DNA from: Balneolales bacterium
GTDB lineage: Bacteria; Bacteroidota; Rhodothermia; Balneolales; Balneolaceae
Direction of reading: 5' to 3'
Assembly: GCA_030830725.1 (NCBI GenBank)
Contig: JAURMN010000153.1
Coordinates: 1 to 7,045 of the forward strand
DNA: 7,045 nucleotides
Shown here: positions 6,600 through 7,045 of the stretch, one piece after another
Layout: each line of letters begins with the position of its first letter
How positions within the stretch are numbered: the first letter of the stretch is position 1
Position numbers and translations under genes: made by a program
The notes under the pieces: generated by a model
Seen by the model: only the letters and a program-made list of their open reading frames with translations
The model's database searches: none
Told to the model about the DNA's origin: nothing

Positions 6600-7045
6600 A
6601 TGTCCGATTCGAATTCCGGTTCTCCAAAACCACAAGTTCAACACATGCCTACCGTGCGATTAGCTCTTCTCCAATATGCCTCTAAGTCAACGGCTGTTGA
6701 GACGGTTTTGCACGCAGAGAGGTTAATCCTCAATGCGGTTGAAAAAGGAGCTCAAATCATCTGTTTACAGGAATTATTTCACTCGGATTACTTTTGCAGA
6801 ACTGTTAATCAGGCGCAATTTAAAGAGGCAGTTCGGGTTAAAAGTTCATTTATGGAGCGCTTTCAGGAAATCGCTAAGAAGCATGAGGTTGTGTTAATCC
6901 TCCCCATTTTTGAAGAGGCGGCACCTGGACTTTATTTCAATTCAGCAGTTGTAGTGGATGCAGATGGAACACGAGTCGGAGTGTATCGCAAAATGCATAT
7001 ACCTGAAGACCCGGGCTTCCATGAAAAATTTTACTTCACGCCTGG
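6600..7045 (+). CDS. aguB: Carbon-nitrogen hydrolase, probably N-carbamoylputrescine amidase, 3' end beyond window
   Basis: This is a nitrilase-superfamily amidase, most like the AguB branch, which hydrolyses N-carbamoylputrescine to putrescine, CO2 and ammonia in the agmatine route to polyamines. The frame is open for 148 codons to the window edge; family members are usually about 290-300 residues, so roughly half is seen. The core strand VRLALLQYA (19-27) is followed by GAQIICLQELFHSDYFC (50-66), holding the catalytic Glu (E58), and YRKMHIPEDPGFHEKFYF (129-146), holding the catalytic Lys (K131). The last stretch is characteristic of the N-carbamoylputrescine amidase branch. The nucleophile Cys would lie beyond the edge. 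Two starts are possible: 6600, which adds a Ser/Pro/Gln-rich tail of 15 residues, or 6645 (MPTVRLALLQ), where family homology begins. Neither has a Shine-Dalgarno. I use 6600 because it fits the candidate promoter. A partner agmatine deiminase is not visible here. Confidence 0.85.
   Translation, partial: MSDSNSGSPKPQVQHMPTVRLALLQYASKSTAVETVLHAERLILNAVEKGAQIICLQELFHSDYFCRTVNQAQFKEAVRVKSSFMERFQEIAKKHEVVLILPIFEEAAPGLYFNSAVVVDADGTRVGVYRKMHIPEDPGFHEKFYFTP

Overview
The window is a dense stretch of bacterial chromosome with seven protein genes and one tRNA. All seven starts lack a GGAGG-type Shine-Dalgarno sequence; the bases upstream are A/T-rich. The tRNA has no encoded CCA, and one promoter candidate fits the Bacteroidota -33/-7 pattern (TTTG, then a TAnnTTTG-like box). 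Together with protein sequence character, this suggests Bacteroidota or a relative (Balneolota/Rhodothermota-like). That placement is an inference and I cannot name a genus. I see no transposase, integrase, CRISPR array, phage gene or obvious pseudogene.

Layout. On the minus strand at the left, a tRNA-Val(GAC) lies 32 bases upstream of thrS (threonyl-tRNA synthetase), whose 3' end is cut by the window edge. After a 200-base divergent gap, nusB (antitermination) and ychF/engD (P-loop NTPase) run on the plus strand, 39 bases apart. ychF runs tail-to-tail into a minus-strand cluster and overlaps its last gene by 11 bases. Read in its own direction, that cluster is pckA (ATP-type PEP carboxykinase), then deoC (deoxyribose-phosphate aldolase), then a small secreted SPOR-domain protein whose start codon overlaps the deoC stop codon (ATGA). 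A 160-base divergent gap with an imperfect dyad and a promoter candidate separates pckA from a plus-strand carbon-nitrogen hydrolase that looks like N-carbamoylputrescine amidase (aguB). Its 3' half is beyond the window.

How the genes fit together. The left half is information processing: tRNA, aminoacylation, transcription antitermination and ribosome-associated NTPase. The right half is central carbon and nitrogen salvage: PEPCK feeds gluconeogenesis, DeoC turns deoxyribose-5-phosphate into glyceraldehyde-3-phosphate plus acetaldehyde, and AguB releases putrescine. No gene here is a clear candidate for a new system. The points most worth a second look are the tRNA-Val/thrS arrangement, the deoC-SPOR coupling, the overlapping ychF/SPOR tails, and the dyad in the pckA/aguB gap.
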